64,000 bases of DNA from Anaerophaga thermohalophila DSM 12881 (GCF_000191885.1 NZ_AEWI01000002.1:1-64000), one strand, 5' to 3'. Shown: positions 1 through 9,895, counted from the first letter of the stretch. Notes: generated by a model from the sequence alone, not told the origin. Numbers and translations are program-made.

Positions 1-1
1 T

Positions 2-121
2 GACTGGAATACAGAATTTTATGATAGCAAGATGACAAGTTGGGTTAAGTTACAGGATGATTCGTATCCCGTTGAAAATCTGCATTTTATCAAAACAGAT
101 CCTTTGGGTATAACCAGCTGA
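2..121 (+). CDS. C-terminal end of an unidentified protein (partial)
   Basis: The reading frame is open from base 2 to the TGA at 119-121 and gives 39 residues ending PLGITS. The composition (DWNTEFYDSKMTSW, then KLQDDSYPVENLHF) looks like real coding sequence, but I do not recognise a family. The gene enters from upstream of the window. The 197 bases between its stop and the next gene are AT-rich. They hold a 13-base inverted repeat (TTAAAATATAGTT near 185 and its complement near 248) and no other gene. Confidence 0.55.
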   Translation, partial: DWNTEFYDSKMTSWVKLQDDSYPVENLHFIKTDPLGITS

Positions 122-318
122 ATATAAGATGCTTACAAAAGTTTAACGGACTATTGACCCTTATTTTAGTAGTTTAATATTTGTTAAAATATAGTTATAA
201 ATGTGGTTTAAATATTGTTAAAAAAAAATACAGCATATAACTACGTTAAACTATATTTTAACCACATATAAACAAATTTCAAGTTGTCATTAAATTCGTG
301 GTAGAACCGACTTGTTTA

Positions 319-2744
319 TCAGAGTGTCATTTTGTTTATTTCCTGAACAGGTGCTAAAGCATGTTGAGTAACTTTCTCCACCACTGTGGTTTCGGGTAAA
401 TAAAAGTTGGCTGTTTGCTCTGTTTGTGTGGAAGATGAACCAATTTTAAGGGTATACTCTCCTTTTTCGGCAATCCATGCACCGGTTTGTTCATCAAATG
501 ATGATATGTCACGTGCATTAATTTCAAACAAAAGGGTTTCACTTTCTCCAGGTAGTAGAAGTTTGGTTTTTCCAAAGTTGATCAATTCAATATTTGGTTT
601 TACCAGATTGCCTTGCGGTGCTGATATATAAACCTGAACCACTTCGCGTCCGGCTACTTCGCCTGTGTTCGTGATTTCAACTGAAGCGGTAAGTTTATCC
701 TTGAACTCATCGGCGGATAATTTAAGGTTATTGTAATCAAAATCGGTATAGGAGAGGCCGTAACCGAATTCATAGGCTGTTTTTTTGTTGAAAGTGTAGT
801 AGTAGCGGTATCCCACAAAAATATCTTCGGTATAGATCACTTCCCATGGGACTCTCTGCATCATCGAGAATCCTGATAAATCATCTGTGTTGCTCGTTTC
901 TCCTTCAATGGCATGGCCCGGGAAGGTTGCTGATGTCGGGGCATCATCGTACGAAACGGGGAAAGTTACGGCCAGCTTACCTGAAGGATTGACTTTTCCG
1001 CTAATCACATCAACCAATGAGTTTCCGGCTTCCTGTCCGGGTTGCCAGGCAAGGAGGACAGCATCCGGGATTTTTGCCCAGGAGGCTGTTTCAACAGGAG
1101 CCCCGATGTTGAGAATGACAATGGCCTTTTTGTCTTTGGCCTGAAATGCTTCAGAAACGTTCCTGATGAGTTGTTTTTCCGTGTCGGTCAGATAAAAATC
1201 GCCCGGTTCTGCTTCCCGGTCTCTGCCTTCACCCGAATTTCGGCCAATGGTAATCAGAGCTGCATCGTTTTTCTCTGCCATTTCGCGGGCCATTGTGGCA
1301 GATACTTCCATTTCAGCAACTGGTTCCCTGCCACCCATCAATGCTGTCAGCCAGTTTTTTGGCGGGCCGGCTTTGGTACGCATCTCTTTGATATAATGAT
1401 TATAAATATCTGAAAGTTCATCGTTGGCTTTAAAGCCGCCATTTTCCAATCCTTCGATAAGTGAAACGATGTAGGCCTCATTAACATCGCCACTACCTGT
1501 TCCGCCCGAAATAAACTCGTAAGATGAATTGCCGAAAACGGCAACTGTTTTAACTTTTTCTGCTGAAATGGGTAGTGCCTGATTGCGGTTTTCAAGCAAT
1601 ACCATCCCATCAGCTGCGGCCCGGCGGGTTATCCGGGCATGGGCCTTCAAATCCGGATTGTTGGAATGTTGATACGCTTTGTATTTCGGGGTTTTCAACA
1701 TGATACTGAGAATACGTTTAATATTCCGGTCAAGAATTTTTTCATCCAGCTTACCTTCTTCAACGGCTGCAATAATCTTCTCAATCTGGTCGGGCAGCCC
1801 CGGCATGATCAGATCATTGCCTGCCTTCATTTGTGCCACGAGGTCATCTCCGGCTCCCCAGTCGGTTACGACATATCCTTCAAATCCCCAGTCGTCACGA
1901 AGAATCTTAGTCAATAAATCATGACTTTCGGAAGCGTATTGTTCGTTGATTTTATTGTAGGCCGACATAACAGTCCATGGCTGCGACTCTTTGACGGCAA
2001 TTTCAAAGCCACGCAGGTAAATTTCCCTCAAAGCGCGTTCACTAACAATGGTATTGACGGAGAGACGATTAGTCTCCTGATTGTTGGCAGCATAATGTTT
2101 GATGGAAGTTCCCACACCATTGGACTGGACACCCTTGACCATCGCTGCAGCCATCTTTCCACTTATCAGGGGGTCTTCCGAATAATATTCAAAGTTTCTT
2201 CCGCAAAGCGGGTCCCGTTGAATATTCAGGGCAGGTGCCAAAAGGACATCGCCACCATATTCCAGGACTTCATTGCCCATGGCTTTTCCGACTTCTTCTA
2301 CGAGGTCTGTGTCCCACGAAGATGCCAGAACCGTGGCAATAGGGAAGGCCGTGCAATAAAAAGTGCTGTCCGTTCCTTCCCTTTCGGGAGCGATACGGAG
2401 TCCGGCGGGGCCGTCGGCCAGCACCTGCGAAGTAATTCCCAGTTCCGGGAATTCGGCAGTAAATCCGGCCGCTCCGGGTAAATATTTACGGATGCGGCGA
2501 ACCATTTTTGCATAAGCTGTATCGCCGTAATTTTTTAGAGGATCTTCGAAAGGTGCTTCAATTGTGTCGGGAAGATCGAAAACCATACCTGTTCCGATCA
2601 CCAGCTGTGCTTTCTGCTCCAGGGTCATTGAGGAGATGATGTCCTGTACTTTTTTCACGTTGTCTTGCTTTTTTTTGTTCGCGTACACTGTACAATAACT
2701 ATTGCAAGTACAAAGAAAAGGATAATTTTTATTGTAGGTTTCAT
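319..2744 (-). CDS. Glycoside hydrolase family 3 beta-glucosidase-like exported protein, with a one-base frameshift near its N terminus
   Basis: The body (about 770 residues) has the GH3 layout. A TIM-barrel domain carries KHYAANN and the catalytic Asp in VVTDWGAG, an alpha/beta sandwich follows, and the end is a fibronectin-III-like domain (NTGEVAGREVVQVYI). Such enzymes release terminal glucose or xylose from beta-linked saccharides. The frame of the body runs upstream into repeat R1 and gives an implausible N terminus. In another frame, ATG at 2742-2744 starts a good signal peptide (MKPTIKIILFFVLAIVIVQC). That frame joins the body only if the A8 run at 2669-2676 is read as nine A. The start chosen is this ATG, which is the last codon of R1. 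The repaired protein has 808 residues and may be a periplasmic or lipid-anchored enzyme; Gln at -1 of the Cys is non-standard for a lipobox. Confidence 0.85.
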
Positions 2745-2835
2745 CCGTATAAAATTTATTTTTAAGGTCGGATGGAACTCGCATGCAAGAACTTATACAT
2801 ATTCTTTTGTGGCAAACCTTGCCATGCTCGTTTCC
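2741..2835 (-). repeat. Repeat R1, copy a
   Basis: About 95 bp of the R1 family, here in sense with the GH3 gene. On the minus strand it ends ATACGGATGAA, and that ATG is the GH3 start codon. The left-half hairpin has the GGCAA/TTGCC version of the stem. The right half has ATCCG paired with CGGAT. Confidence 0.85.
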
Positions 2836-3028
2836 TTGGTAGATGGTTAGATTTTTAAATGCCTGCCTCCTGAAAACAGGGACAACAGAGAGTCAAGGGT
2901 GAATTGAAAATCATTGACAATCAATGTTTTAATATAATTAAGTCGTTAATGTAAACACTTGATTCACGATGTAAGGTGCCGGTATCAAATCTGGAATCTT
3001 TCACGACTAAAGGAACACAAAGCCCGGT

Positions 3029-5002
3029 TTAATATTTGACAAACCGCAGAATGTGCTTTTCATTTTCTTTCCCCGTAATTTCAATGAAATAAAGACCGTT
3101 CTCCAGACCGGAAATGTTTAGTGGTAAGGCAACATTGCTGTTAAATACTTTGACGACTGCCCCGGTAATATTAAAAATCCGGATAAACTGCACATCGTAT
3201 CCATCTATGAATAATTCATTTCTGGCCGGGGTTGGATAGATGGTCGGTTTTGCCTCTTCCGGTTTGTTTATTTTATTAATAATACCAAATTCAACCACTG
3301 CATCAAGATCAGACGAAACAGTACTTTCGGTGTAAGAAAAATAACTGCCCTCATTGACAAGCTGCCCTAAGAAGTCGTCTCCATTGATGTTGAACAAAGC
3401 TGCATCATAACCGGATGCCGGGGTAACAATGAATTCAACACTTTCACCATCAAGAATATTAACCGGACCGGTCGGATCAATAGTTCCGTTTCCTCCGTTC
3501 ACAGTGCCTGTAATGCTGTAATATAATGTTTCATAAGCACCTATGTCTATTGCTGATTTGGTAATTCTTGGATTACCGATAATGTCATCAGACAGAACGG
3601 GCAGTCCCGTTATATCGGGTGTACCTGCATCCAGTAAAGCTGAAGTTAGTCCTGTGCTATAATCACTGTTTAATATTTCATTGAGTTGACTTTCACCGGT
3701 CGGTAATCCTGAAAATGAAACCGTATTCCTGAATTCCGGGTGTGTTCCGCTTCCTGAATTTTCTGCATCCAGGATGACAAGGTTGGTGATGCCATTGGCC
3801 GTTGTTCCGTTTTCAATGGCACAATAATCAGCCGTGGTCGATTCCGTAAGTCTTACAAATTGCGTATTTGTTGTCAGGGATGTTTTGTTACCCCACATAA
3901 CCGTGTTGATTATTTCTCCGCCATTATCTCCGTAAACACCTCCGGCAGCATCTGCTGTGTTGGCAACAATTGTGTTGTTCAATATCAGTCCGCCTTCCTG
4001 TATAAATACACCTCCGCCATTGCCGACAGCTTCATTGTTACTGATAAGATTGTTGATAAGATGACCGCCAAGATAGATGCCAACACCACCACCTTTTTTT
4101 GCCGATAGATTATCCACAATAAAGCAGTTGGAAACAGTTCCGTACTCGCTTAAGTCAGAGGAAAAAAATACGCCTCCACCTTTTCCTCCGGTTTCGTCTG
4201 ATGTTTTATTGCCATGTATAACTGCTGAAGTTACCAATCCGCCCAGGTTTAGGTTGACGCCTCCACCGATAGAATAAGCAACATTATTTTTTATTTCTCC
4301 CGACTCAACTCTTCCACCTTTATAAAGGTAAACACCTCCACCGGCCTCGCCGGCAAAGTTCCCGGTTATCACACAATTTCTGATGATCCCGCCGGATCGG
4401 AGATGAACACCACCTCCACGATAACCAAAATACTGATAATTATTTGCCTGTCCTCCCGTAATATAAACCTCCTGAAGAATGGCTGAATCGTCGCTCCCTT
4501 CAGGAAAGAGAACCACATGAAAGGAATTGTCGGTAGAATCGGCAGGAGTCCCAATGTCGCCCGATAAAACGACTTTATTAGTAGTGCCAAAAAGGTCTTC
4601 GGGGCGTTCGGCGAGGGTTGCTTCATCACCTTCGAATCCTCCGGTAACACTAACGCCGTTTCTCATGACAAAAGTGGTGTGTCGGACATTCCCCGTAGGA
4701 ACGGGGGCTGAGGGATCTGCTGCCAATTCAGTTGTAGGAAGATAGGTTCCGCCTGCCACCCAAACGGAACCACCACCATTCTCGTAGACTAAATCAATGG
4801 CAGTCTGCAGATCATTTGTTGCCGATTCCCATGTGGTATGGTTGGAGATGCTGGTAAAGGGCACTCCGTCATCATCGACCATAATTTGTATCTGTGCCTG
4901 TGCCGAAAAAGAAACTATGGCAAAGAGAAGAATGAACAGACAGGAAAATGGCCTTGTTGCAATGTTTAGATTGGTAAATAATTTACGCATAGTGTTTTTC
5001 AT
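3029..5002 (-). CDS. Secreted parallel beta-helix protein with T9SS type A sorting domain
   Basis: 657 residues. The N terminus is a Sec signal peptide (basic start MKNTMRKLF, hydrophobic stretch, cleavage near SAQAQ at about residue 36). The middle (about 60-480) is rich in Gly/Asn repeats such as GGGVYLYKGG and GGGVFIQEGG, typical of right-handed beta-helix polymorphic-outer-membrane or choice-of-anchor proteins. The last 70 residues (IYPTPARNELFIDG through GLYFIEITGKENEKHILRFVKY) are a type A T9SS C-terminal sorting domain. It is therefore probably carried across the outer membrane and anchored or released. The ligand or substrate is unknown. It sits alone between GH3 and the rhodanese gene; the start could also be the Met four codons downstream. 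Confidence 0.85.
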   Translation of the reverse strand: MKNTMRKLFTNLNIATRPFSCLFILLFAIVSFSAQAQIQIMVDDDGVPFTSISNHTTWESATNDLQTAIDLVYENGGGSVWVAGGTYLPTTELAADPSAPVPTGNVRHTTFVMRNGVSVTGGFEGDEATLAERPEDLFGTTNKVVLSGDIGTPADSTDNSFHVVLFPEGSDDSAILQEVYITGGQANNYQYFGYRGGGVHLRSGGIIRNCVITGNFAGEAGGGVYLYKGGRVESGEIKNNVAYSIGGGVNLNLGGLVTSAVIHGNKTSDETGGKGGGVFFSSDLSEYGTVSNCFIVDNLSAKKGGGVGIYLGGHLINNLISNNEAVGNGGGVFIQEGGLILNNTIVANTADAAGGVYGDNGGEIINTVMWGNKTSLTTNTQFVRLTESTTADYCAIENGTTANGITNLVILDAENSGSGTHPEFRNTVSFSGLPTGESQLNEILNSDYSTGLTSALLDAGTPDITGLPVLSDDIIGNPRITKSAIDIGAYETLYYSITGTVNGGNGTIDPTGPVNILDGESVEFIVTPASGYDAALFNINGDDFLGQLVNEGSYFSYTESTVSSDLDAVVEFGIINKINKPEEAKPTIYPTPARNELFIDGYDVQFIRIFNITGAVVKVFNSNVALPLNISGLENGLYFIEITGKENEKHILRFVKY

Positions 5003-5149
5003 TTCGTTATTTTTTAAGCAAGTTCGGAAAAGAAAACACCAATTGCATCTTTTTTTTTACGTAAATTATTTTAATTTATGTAAACCGGTCGTTATTTGTG
5101 TTCAACGGCCCCTTTTGTGATAGTAGGGTTTCCGATAAGTGAGATTATA

Positions 5150-5752
5150 CTAACTGCATCCGCCCTGTACCCGTGTTATTTTTTTCTTTACCGGTTTTTC
5201 TCTTGAGGCAAGGTTATTTTCAATTTCTTTCATCTTTTCGGCGGCGTGCCTTCTGAAAAGTGCCAATGTTTGTTCTTCTTTGGTAGGATCATCAGGGATT
5301 TCAATATTGCCGTAAAATGTATCTTTGAATTTTTCTGCCGTTACGTTGAGCGCCAGACTTGTCTCATTGCCATGGTAGCGGGCTATGAGACAGGCTTTTT
5401 TTGCCTGTTCGGGAGTTGACCCGTAAAAAACATTGGTGAGGATACGCTGGTTGAGTAATTCGCGATAGGCGGGATTGTGCAGGTCGTAGAGGGGAATGTT
5501 GATGGCCGTGGCAATGTGGAACGCTTCATATTCTTCAGGACTACGTACATCAATGACGTTATATTGGTAATAATTATTCATCAGTTCAAAGGCCAGCTTG
5601 TCAGGGTCGATAAGATGGGGGTTACACTCGCCGGCTGCAGCCCGGGCTTCCAGGTTTTGTATGGTATATTCTTTTCGCGAAGGAGTGGCCATGATAAATA
5701 TTACCATTAATACCGGCAGGGCAGCCGAAAGTGCTTTGTTACGCCAGTTCAT
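5150..5752 (-). CDS. Membrane-anchored rhodanese-like protein lacking the catalytic cysteine
   Basis: From Met at 5752 the protein has 200 residues: MNWRNKALSAALPVLMVIF (one N-terminal membrane or signal segment), then a rhodanese fold at about residues 45-135 (NVIDVRSPEEYEAFHIATAINIPL). Active rhodaneses carry Cys in the loop after this. Here the loop reads NVFYGSTPEQAKKAC without the CxxGxR motif, so sulfur transfer by the usual route is unlikely. The frame extends to an earlier Met at 5806 and beyond, but those residues look like the remnant of another gene (separate entry), so I prefer the internal start. The C terminus is basic (EKPVKKKITRVQGGCS). The function is unknown. Confidence 0.7.
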   Translation of the reverse strand: MNWRNKALSAALPVLMVIFIMATPSRKEYTIQNLEARAAAGECNPHLIDPDKLAFELMNNYYQYNVIDVRSPEEYEAFHIATAINIPLYDLHNPAYRELLNQRILTNVFYGSTPEQAKKACLIARYHGNETSLALNVTAEKFKDTFYGNIEIPDDPTKEEQTLALFRRHAAEKMKEIENNLASREKPVKKKITRVQGGCS

Positions 5753-5917
5753 TTCAGTATTTACGAATTCATAATTTCCGCTGTAGGGTAATCCGATGCG
5801 TTTCATGCCTGCTTCGGCGGCCAGGTTCCAGTCAAATTCTTTCCAGTAGGCGCTGTCCCCTTTTTCAGGAGCCCATAATTTGGGGAGTAGGATACTGAAG
5901 TGACCGTTAAATGATGT
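5753..5917 (-). pseudogene. In-frame scar of an upstream gene, resembling the C-terminal part of an octaheme cytochrome (Otr-like)
   Basis: In frame with the rhodanese gene, 55 residues are open back to a TAA at 5918-5920, with no ATG before codon 38. The peptide (LLPKLWAPEKGDSAYWKEFD, then AAEAGMKRIGLPYSGNYEFV) is not random. It resembles the region before the end of octaheme tetrathionate-reductase-type cytochromes, where a YWKxFDW...GMKxxGLPYSG...FVETEM pattern occurs (from memory of the family, unverified). No CxxCH motif remains. I read it as the scar of a deletion that removed most of a cytochrome gene next to the rhodanese gene. Confidence 0.4.
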
Positions 5918-6109
5918 TTAATTGTTAAAAGCTTTTGAAAATAGTTTGGAGTTGTATTTTTGGTTTATTTCCTTTGTGCTAAGATGTTGATTATTAATTT
6001 ATTTTGCTTTATCTATAAAGATATCGCCGGTTTACTTATATGGAAAATGGTTTTGTGCCGGTGCAGGAATAATTTTTAGAAACCATTTATCATTTAAAGG
6101 AAGAAAGTT

Positions 6110-6595
6110 ATGAAGTCAATTAAGAAAAAAGTAGCGAGTCTGATGATGATTGCCATGTTTCTGGCAACAGGAAATGTTTTTGCACAACAGGACATACTTC
6201 AGCAGCGTCAACAAAAGGAGTATTCCGGTGAGGAGATTGATCTTTTTGCTGAAGCGCTGGTAGAAGCTCTTCCTGTGCAAAGAGAGGCTGAAAAAAAGAT
6301 GATTAAGGAGATTGAGGAGCAAGGTATGGAACTTAACCAGTTCAATACAATTGCCCGCCAGATGCAACAAGGGAACCAACTCCAGGGTGTTTCAGAAGAG
6401 GATATGGAAACATTTAAAAGTATTTCTAAAGAAATTCAGAAAATTCAGATGGACACGCAACGCAAGGTGAATAAGATTGTAACCGATGCAGGAATTAATC
6501 CTGCTCTGTATCAGGAAATGATTGGAGCATACAGTACCAATCCCAAAATTAAGCAGAAGGTGGATCAAAAGCTCGCGGAAGAAGGACAGCAATAG
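6110..6595 (+). CDS. Exported DUF4168-type protein
   Basis: 161 residues with a clear signal peptide (MKSIKKKVASLMMIAMFLATGNVFA, cut before QQD). The mature part is highly charged and helical. It has the DUF4168 pattern: EEIDLFAEALVEALPVQ near the start and INPALYQEMIGAYSTNPKI near the end. Family members are small periplasmic or surface proteins of unknown function. It is the only plus-strand gene in the first 32 kb and stands alone, so it is probably monocistronic. A short spacer separates it tail-to-tail from the thioesterase gene. Confidence 0.8.
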   Translation: MKSIKKKVASLMMIAMFLATGNVFAQQDILQQRQQKEYSGEEIDLFAEALVEALPVQREAEKKMIKEIEEQGMELNQFNTIARQMQQGNQLQGVSEEDMETFKSISKEIQKIQMDTQRKVNKIVTDAGINPALYQEMIGAYSTNPKIKQKVDQKLAEEGQQ

Positions 6596-6661
6596 ACAGA
6601 ATTTTAATGAGTTCACTCCTAAGAGTCTCTTTTTGTCAATTTCATTGCTGCCAGAATTTGG

Positions 6662-7429
6662 TTAAATAAATTTCACCATACCGGAACATCCTGTTTTCGC
6701 CGATTCTGCATGTTCTATATTGAAGATGATGCTGCCTTTCATTTGCTGTGAATTGCCGATTTTGATAATTCCGGTTTCACCTTTTCGAAATTCGCTTGTA
6801 AAATGAATATTGAAAGAAGCGATTTCTTGTTCCCTGATGGTGGCAATGGCATCCATAACCCATTCCATATAGCGGGTGTTGTTGACGTGCCGATTAATGT
6901 CAAGGTCGGAGTATACTACTTCATGGCGGTGTTCTGTCAGTTTGTTTTCAGGTTTAGTTGAAATATATTCCGGGAATTCTCCAAGCGCTTTTAGTTCAGG
7001 AAGAAATGGCATAAATTGCAACCTTTCATTTGGTCTGACAGGTCTTTTGCGTTTTATATCCACCATTATCCATGCCGAGGTTCCTCTGATGAGAATGTTA
7101 TTTTGGGTGTCTTTCAGTAAATAATCGCGAGTAGTATATAGTTTTTGTATGTTCCTGGGCCAGGTTTCCACGGTTACATTTTCGTTCATTTTTGGCCAGC
7201 GGTTCACTTCGACCTGCAGATGTGTGAGTGCCCAGAAAATATTTTCTTTAATAAAATCTTCAAATCCAACCCCAAGCGCTATGGCATGTCTGGCAGCAGC
7301 TTCCTGTAAATGCCTCATAAGGGCCGGCGTTTCGAGGTGTCCTGAAGCCCCCACATCGAAAGAAGAAATGACAAGTTTTTCTTCGTGTATCTTTTTTAGT
7401 TCTTCGTTTACAGGAATATTGTGCACCAT
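6662..7429 (-). CDS. Acyl-ACP thioesterase (double hotdog)
   Basis: 255 residues matching the acyl-ACP thioesterase family, which releases free fatty acids from acyl carrier protein in the cytoplasm. The N-terminal hotdog repeat contains HLQEAAARHAIALGVGF and WALTHLQVEVNRWP. The second repeat contains DLDINRHVNNTRYMEWVMDA, whose Asn and His are the usual catalytic positions. The start ATG at 7429 lies inside the 3' end of the HD-domain gene (22-base overlap), so the two are translated from one mRNA. Confidence 0.88.
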   Translation of the reverse strand: MVHNIPVNEELKKIHEEKLVISSFDVGASGHLETPALMRHLQEAAARHAIALGVGFEDFIKENIFWALTHLQVEVNRWPKMNENVTVETWPRNIQKLYTTRDYLLKDTQNNILIRGTSAWIMVDIKRKRPVRPNERLQFMPFLPELKALGEFPEYISTKPENKLTEHRHEVVYSDLDINRHVNNTRYMEWVMDAIATIREQEIASFNIHFTSEFRKGETGIIKIGNSQQMKGSIIFNIEHAESAKTGCSGMVKFI

Positions 7430-7965
7430 TTCGAGAATTTTTCAACTTTGTCTGTTCCGTATTTTTTAAGGGTTTGCTTCACTTCATCGGGTGTTTTTTC
7501 TCTTTCGGTTTCAATGCCTTTGCTGAAGAATGTATCGGCAAAACAGATAATTTGTTCTTCAATGGATATGGGTACCATATCTCTGTGAGGAAGCGGAAGC
7601 TTTTGCATTCGGATTTCTTCTGCTGACAGTCCGGTACCGGTGTGTCTCTCACAAACCAGTGCATGGTGGGGGAGGCCTTCTTTTTCGAGGATTTCACGGC
7701 CCAGATAACCATGACAAATGTAAGGGTACTCTCCATGACACCCTATTTCCGGGGCATTGGTAAGAAAAATGCCTATATCGTGAAGCATGGCTGCCTCGGA
7801 CAAGAACTGTTGATTGGCGTTTAACTCAGGGTGTTTATCTGCTATTTCAAGAGCCTTATTTCGAACCAGCCGGCTATGCGTCAGAAGAATATTTCTTGCG
7901 GGATGGTTGTCGGAATAATATTTTTCAAAAATAGCGTATGCTAAATCTGTGCTTTTTAAAGACAT
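7408..7965 (-). CDS. HD-domain phosphohydrolase-like protein
   Basis: 185 residues. The HD metal site is visible as LTHSRLVRNKALEIA (first His), then EAAMLHDIGIF (HD pair), with further His in CHGYLGREILEKEGLPHHALVCERHTG. HD-domain proteins of this length are metal-dependent phosphohydrolases; the substrate cannot be read from sequence. It is the first gene of a pair with the overlapping thioesterase gene. Confidence 0.82.
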   Translation of the reverse strand: MSLKSTDLAYAIFEKYYSDNHPARNILLTHSRLVRNKALEIADKHPELNANQQFLSEAAMLHDIGIFLTNAPEIGCHGEYPYICHGYLGREILEKEGLPHHALVCERHTGTGLSAEEIRMQKLPLPHRDMVPISIEEQIICFADTFFSKGIETEREKTPDEVKQTLKKYGTDKVEKFSKWCTIFL

Positions 7966-7984
7966 TTTAAATCAATAGAGGTCA

Positions 7985-8135
7985 ATAGACCGTTAGATTT
8001 TAGATATAAGATATAAGATGATTTGCATGACTTTGGCAGACTGCATTTTAGTGGATATAATCCCTTGATTGTAAATTGTGCCCGCTTGTAAAGTCGGTAA
8101 AAGTTGTAACAAATCATGTGTCTGTTCAGAAAGGT
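7985..8135 (+). repeat. Repeat R3 copy followed by an R4 fragment
   Basis: The 178 bases between hisIE and the HD gene are repeat sequence. Bases 7985-8060 (CCGTTAGATTTTAGATATAAG, then ACTGCATTTTA) match the R3 copy at 35.52 kb. Bases 8086-8135 (GTAAAGTCGGTAAAAG, then TGTGTCTGTTCAGAAAG) are a decayed copy of the R4 arm at 51.17-51.23 kb. Confidence 0.6.
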
Positions 8136-8143
8136 TTATGAAT

Positions 8144-8740
8144 TTATTTGTGTCTTTCCTGGAGCACTTTAACCACATCTTCAATGCGGTAGCTTTTGGC
8201 AGTGAGTAGCACCAGTAAATGGTAGGTCAGGTCGGCCACTTCGTTCAGAAAAAGGTCGTCGTTGTGATCTTTGGCCTCGATAACAGTTTCAACGGCTTCT
8301 TCTCCCACTTTTTGAGCTATTTTGTTGATGCCTTTTTCAAAGAGTGAGGTGGTGTAAGAGCCTTCAGGCATTTCCTGAAGTCGTTGGTCGATCACGTCCT
8401 GAAGATGTACCAGAAATTCGATGTTGCCTTTGTTTATTTCGGCAAAGCAGGTATCGTTGCCGGTGTGACAAACGGGACCGGCAGGATTGGCTTTAATAAG
8501 GATGGTATCATTGTCGCAATCCGGAAGTATTGACACTACTTCCAGGAAATTACCCGATTCTTCACCTTTGGTCCAGAGCCTGTTTTTGGTACGGCTATAG
8601 AATGTTACCTTTCCTTCTTTTTTGGTTTTTTTAAATGCCTCCTCATTCATGAACCCGAGCATAAGAACTACATTGGTTCTTGCATCCTGTATGATGGCAG
8701 GAAGTAACCCGTTTCCTAATTTTGAAAAATCTAATTGCAT
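8144..8740 (-). CDS. hisI: Histidine biosynthesis bifunctional protein HisIE
   Basis: 198 residues carrying steps 2 and 3 of histidine synthesis: phosphoribosyl-ATP diphosphatase and phosphoribosyl-AMP cyclohydrolase. The N-terminal HisI part has YSRTKNRLWTKGEESGN, the metal site PDCDNDTI and NPAGPVCHTGNDTCF. The C-terminal HisE part has GEEAVETVIEAK and DLTYHLLVLL. It is the last gene of the minus-strand his cluster, but a 399-base gap with its own -7 box separates it from hisF. Confidence 0.96.
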   Translation of the reverse strand: MQLDFSKLGNGLLPAIIQDARTNVVLMLGFMNEEAFKKTKKEGKVTFYSRTKNRLWTKGEESGNFLEVVSILPDCDNDTILIKANPAGPVCHTGNDTCFAEINKGNIEFLVHLQDVIDQRLQEMPEGSYTTSLFEKGINKIAQKVGEEAVETVIEAKDHNDDLFLNEVADLTYHLLVLLTAKSYRIEDVVKVLQERHK

Positions 8741-8780
8741 GATTATTAGTTATTTAATATTTTGTTTGATGTTGCCGTTG

Positions 8781-8788
8781 CAAAGATA
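8781..8788 (-). promoter_or_regulatory. Candidate Bacteroidota -7 box for hisIE
   Basis: On the minus strand the sequence reads TATCTTTG, a perfect match to TAnnTTTG, about 40 bases upstream of the hisIE start. It suggests that hisIE can be transcribed independently of hisF. Confidence 0.55.
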
Positions 8789-8926
8789 ACAATAGTCATG
8801 TAAATGGTAATATTTAGTTAGATAGGATTTTGATGTAATGAAGATACAAATTCTGTAGTTCTTTTATTAAATTAATTGACAATGATTTACTGCGCATGTC
8901 CGAACCTTGGATAAATCTAAGAGTAT

Positions 8927-9065
8927 GGTCTAAAAAACATCTTTGTTGCCAAACTCGTTGTTGTTTTAAATTTTTGCATCCTCATTAACAACAAGTTAAC
9001 TGCGGTACAGAAAATTCAAATGCCTTGATTTTGACAAAAATATGCTTTTTTATATTGCACTCAAT
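8927..9065 (+). repeat. Repeat R2, copy 1
   Basis: 139 bp beginning GGTCTAAAAAACATCTTTGT and ending near ATTGCACTCAAT. It is nearly the same as the copies at 10.39 and 46.6 kb. It fills most of the hisIE-hisF gap; nothing else is visible there apart from the hisIE -7 box. Confidence 0.8.
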
Positions 9066-9139
9066 ATTCTATGTTTGTAGTTACACAATAGTTCCTAAAC
9101 CTGTTTTAAACGATCTGTTATTGTGTGGTTAAAGTGGTT

Positions 9140-9895
9140 TTACCTGACTGGTATGCCCTCTTTTTTCAAATAGTTCTTTAGCTCGGGAATGGGTATCTCG
9201 TTGAAATGAAAAATGCTTGCAGCCAGCGCGGCATCGGCTTTTCCAATGGTAAAAACATCCTTGAAATGTTCTTTAGCACCGGCACCGCCCGATGCAATGA
9301 TTGGGATTTGCAGGTCATCCGATAATTTGGCAAGCGCATCATTGGCAAATCCACTTTTTACACCATCGTGGTTCATGCTGGTGAAAAGTATTTCACCGGC
9401 GCCCCGGTCTTCGGCTTCTTTGGCCCACGGGAACAGCCTCTTCTCCGTTGGAATGCGTCCACCGTTGACGGTAACTACCCATTCATCCCCCTGATGTTGT
9501 TTGGCATCTATTGCAACAACAACAAACTGACTACCAAAATTCTTAGCCATGTCGTTGATCAATTGTGGATTGCGAACGGCCGAGGAGTTAATGGATATTT
9601 TATCGGCCCCGGCGCTCAGTAATGCATCTGCATCGCTAAGTTCGCTGATGCCGCCTCCTACAGTGAAGGGAATGTTGATATGTTGTGCAATACGGCGGAC
9701 AAGCTCGAAAAAGGTCTTTCTTTTTTCATGACTGGCCGTGATATCCAGAAATACCAGCTCGTCCGCTCCTTGCCGGGCATACAGGGCTCCCAGTTCTACC
9801 GGGTCACCCACTTCTTTTATATCCAGAAATTTAACGCCTTTAACGGTTTGTCCGTTGCGGATGTCAAGGCATGGTATGATTCGTTTTGCAAGCAT
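9140..9895 (-). CDS. hisF: Imidazole glycerol phosphate synthase cyclase subunit HisF
   Basis: 251 residues, full length. HisF is the (beta-alpha)8 cyclase that takes ammonia from HisH and makes IGP plus AICAR. The catalytic Asp11 is in [16 protein letters not shown], the second Asp is in VVVAIDAKQ, and phosphate-binding loops are GGGI and IASGGAG. Its glutaminase partner hisH and the isomerase hisA lie upstream in the same direction, with one unrelated gene in between. Confidence 0.97.
   Translation of the reverse strand: MLAKRIIPCLDIRNGQTVKGVKFLDIKEVGDPVELGALYARQGADELVFLDITASHEKRKTFFELVRRIAQHINIPFTVGGGISELSDADALLSAGADKISINSSAVRNPQLINDMAKNFGSQFVVVAIDAKQHQGDEWVVTVNGGRIPTEKRLFPWAKEAEDRGAGEILFTSMNHDGVKSGFANDALAKLSDDLQIPIIASGGAGAKEHFKDVFTIGKADAALAASIFHFNEIPIPELKNYLKKEGIPVR

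Noticed and set aside
2745-2784. N-terminal extension of the GH3 gene to 2784
   Set aside because: These codons are R1 repeat sequence and the peptide is neither a signal peptide nor GH3-like.
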